A DNA stretch of 6,372 nt, from positions 1 through 6,372 of the forward strand of contig JAJYKO010000343.1 in assembly GCA_021788565.1 (NCBI GenBank). Direction: 5' to 3'. Below, piece by piece: positions 5,261 through 6,372 of this stretch. The notes under the pieces are model-generated. The model was not told where the DNA came from, made no database searches, and saw only the letters and a list, made by a program, of their open reading frames with translations. Positions within the stretch are counted from its first letter, which is position 1. Each line of letters begins with the position of its first letter. A program made the position numbers and the translations under genes. Source of the stretch: Chloroflexota bacterium. GTDB taxonomy: Bacteria; Chloroflexota; UBA6077.

Positions 5261-5932
5261 ATGGCGAGCGAAGAACTGCGCTACAGGAGCAAGACTGAAG
5301 TCGTACTACAGTTCATTCTGGCAAAGCTGCAGAGCGGTGAGATCCAGCCTGGGCAGAGGCTTCGGCAAGATCAGATCGCGGAGCAGCTCGGTATCAGTTC
5401 GACCCCGGTTCGCGAAGCTCTGCGAAGGCTGGAAGCCGACGGCCTTGTTACGTACGTTCCCAACAAAGGGGTGCGGGTTCAGGACGCTGACAGCCTGGAG
5501 GTGCATGAAGCGTATCCAATCAGAGTCCTGCTCGAGGGATACGCCACCAGGCTCGCTGCAACCCGGTTGACGAGGTCCGACCTCGATCTCCTCTGGTCCC
5601 TGCACCTCACCATGATGGAACTCCTGGACGCGGGGGACCCTCGCGCTTTCTCGGCCATCAACGATCGTTGGCACGTGACTATCTATCGAGCGGCTGGGTC
5701 AAGGCTCCTTGAGAGAACGATCCGCACCATCTGGACCAAATGCCCCTGGGACGCTTTCGTTTCAATTCCGGGACGGTCCACTGCGTCGATGGCGGAGCAC
5801 GAACGCGTGATGCAGGCTCTAACGGCGCGGGACCCGGACGCCGCCGAAAGGGCGATGGCAGAGCATATACGCAACGGAGGCAGGATGGTCTTCGCGATCG
5901 GGTCCGCCCGCCGCGAACCAGCGACAGATTAG
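5261..5932 (+). CDS. GntR-family transcriptional regulator, FadR/FCD subfamily
   Basis: A 223-residue DNA-binding regulator. Residues about 12-74 form the winged helix-turn-helix: SGEIQPGQRL, then DQIAEQLGISSTPVREALRRLEADGLV, then the wing with NKGVRVQ, a textbook GntR N-terminus. Residues about 80-205 are an all-helical FCD ligand-binding domain. Candidate metal/ligand residues are Asn134 (often Asp), His138, His180 and His202. Such regulators usually bind a small organic acid and repress adjacent catabolic genes and themselves. ATG 5261 follows a purine-rich GTGAGAG and begins about 12 residues before the domain, as usual. The frame is open back to 4952, but that part lies upstream of the TATAAT and is not conserved. 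No obvious partner operon: the upstream neighbours are relics and the downstream neighbour is a convergent URO-D gene. Ligand unknown. Confidence 0.93.
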   Translation: MASEELRYRSKTEVVLQFILAKLQSGEIQPGQRLRQDQIAEQLGISSTPVREALRRLEADGLVTYVPNKGVRVQDADSLEVHEAYPIRVLLEGYATRLAATRLTRSDLDLLWSLHLTMMELLDAGDPRAFSAINDRWHVTIYRAAGSRLLERTIRTIWTKCPWDAFVSIPGRSTASMAEHERVMQALTARDPDAAERAMAEHIRNGGRMVFAIGSARREPATD

Positions 5933-5966
5933 CGTGGCATGAGCTTCTAGGCGAGCGGCGTCAACC

Positions 5967-6065
5967 ATGACCGATCCAACAACAGCCAATCCTTCGTGGG
6001 ACTTCATTCCCAACGCGTGGGCTAGCGCTGCCCCGCCCGACTCCCAGATGGTGGATCACGAGTAA
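5967..6065 (+). CDS. Possible 32-residue mini-ORF or N-terminal gene stump
   Basis: ATG 5967 to TAA 6063-6065 encodes a short acidic peptide beginning MTDPTTANPSWDFIPNAW. It begins 34 bases after the GntR stop on the same strand. A weak purine stretch (AGGCGAG, 5949-5955) lies 11 bases upstream, too far to be a good ribosome site. There is no hydrophobic segment and no recognised domain. It could be a chance frame, a tiny downstream gene, or the 5' stump of a lost gene, which would suit the relic-rich surroundings. Confidence 0.2.
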   Translation: MTDPTTANPSWDFIPNAWASAAPPDSQMVDHE

Positions 6066-6098
6066 CAGATTACTGGCCTCGGTCACTCCCCGGCTTCC

Positions 6099-6372
6099 TC
6101 ACTCGGACACCGAAATAGGATACGCTCCAAACTTCCTTGTCGCCGCTCGCATCGCCTCGTAGTTTTCCCATTTCGTGCCGGGCATCAGCGTGTTGCCCGA
6201 GCACATCACGAAGCCACCACCCGGGCCGGCATGGCGGATGGCGTGCTTCACCTCCTCCTCGATCTGTTCCTCGGTGCCCGAGGTGAGGGTCTCGCAGTTC
6301 ACACCACCGAAAAAGGTGAGCTTCTCGCCGTACTTCTCTTTGAGGAGCTTCAGGTCCATGCCGATTCGCGGC
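6099..6372 (-). CDS. URO-D family protein (uroporphyrinogen decarboxylase-like), C-terminal part
   Basis: The frame is open on the minus strand from the window end to TGA 6099-6101, giving about 90 C-terminal residues of a protein usually 330-400 long. PRIGMDLKLLKEKYGEKLTFFGGVN, followed by GTEEQIEEEV, AGPGGGFVMCSGN and a final NYEAMRAATRKFG, is the last beta-alpha part of the URO-D barrel (PF01208). That family includes heme-pathway HemE and corrinoid/methylthiol methyltransferases such as MtaA. The FVMCSGNTLMPGTKWEN ending resembles the many uncharacterised, catabolism-linked URO-D homologues rather than HemE, but HemE cannot be excluded from this fragment. An internal Met at 6357-6359 is not the start, because the frame and family homology continue upstream. 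It converges on the GntR gene, with 166 bases between stops. Confidence 0.82.
   Translation of the reverse strand, partial: PRIGMDLKLLKEKYGEKLTFFGGVNCETLTSGTEEQIEEEVKHAIRHAGPGGGFVMCSGNTLMPGTKWENYEAMRAATRKFGAYPISVSE

Noticed and set aside
1..6372. CRISPR array, transposon, integrase or phage genes
   Set aside because: No direct-repeat array, terminal inverted repeats, transposase, recombinase or phage-type frames were seen on either strand.

Overview
The window is high-GC bacterial chromosomal DNA with long spacers and genes on both strands. No tRNA, rRNA, CRISPR array, transposase or integrase is visible. The lineage cannot be fixed. The mix (a GlnRS of the E. coli type, small membrane methyltransferases, a GntR/FCD regulator, a URO-D family protein) would suit an uncultured soil or aquatic bacterium, perhaps Chloroflexota or Actinomycetota, but that is a low-confidence inference.

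Layout. (1) Positions 2-1027, plus strand: the C-terminal 341 residues of glutaminyl-tRNA synthetase, the only housekeeping gene. (2) Positions 1028-1372: a 345-base spacer with two small inverted repeats. (3) Positions 1373-2577, plus: a membrane-anchored serine hydrolase of the PAF-acetylhydrolase type, broken by a one-base frame change between its catalytic Asp and His. (4) Positions 2579-2977, plus: a small anchored OB-fold (tRNA_anti-like) protein starting one base after the hydrolase stop, with its ribosome binding site inside the hydrolase gene, so the two form a coupled pair. (5) Positions 3103-3780, minus, and 4041-4715, plus: two homologous isoprenylcysteine carboxyl methyltransferase (ICMT)-like membrane proteins, transcribed divergently from a 260-base region holding two extended -10 promoters, two palindromes and a strong hairpin. 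The second gene probably makes a leaderless mRNA. (6) Positions 4716-5260: no intact gene, but two 5'-truncated relics in tandem on the minus strand, the C-terminus of an AAC(3)-like acetyltransferase and the C-terminus of an SMP-30/gluconolactonase-like protein. (7) Positions 5261-5932, plus: a GntR/FadR-type regulator with an FCD domain and a consensus TATAAT upstream. (8) Positions 6099-6372, minus: the C-terminus of a URO-D family protein running off the window.

The genes do not form one pathway. The picture is an accessory stretch next to glnS that has undergone decay: one frameshifted gene, two gene stumps and a possible orphan mini-ORF. The best candidates for real biology are the divergent ICMT-like pair with its structured control region and the hydrolase/OB-protein pair. 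I see no strong evidence of a wholly new multi-gene system.
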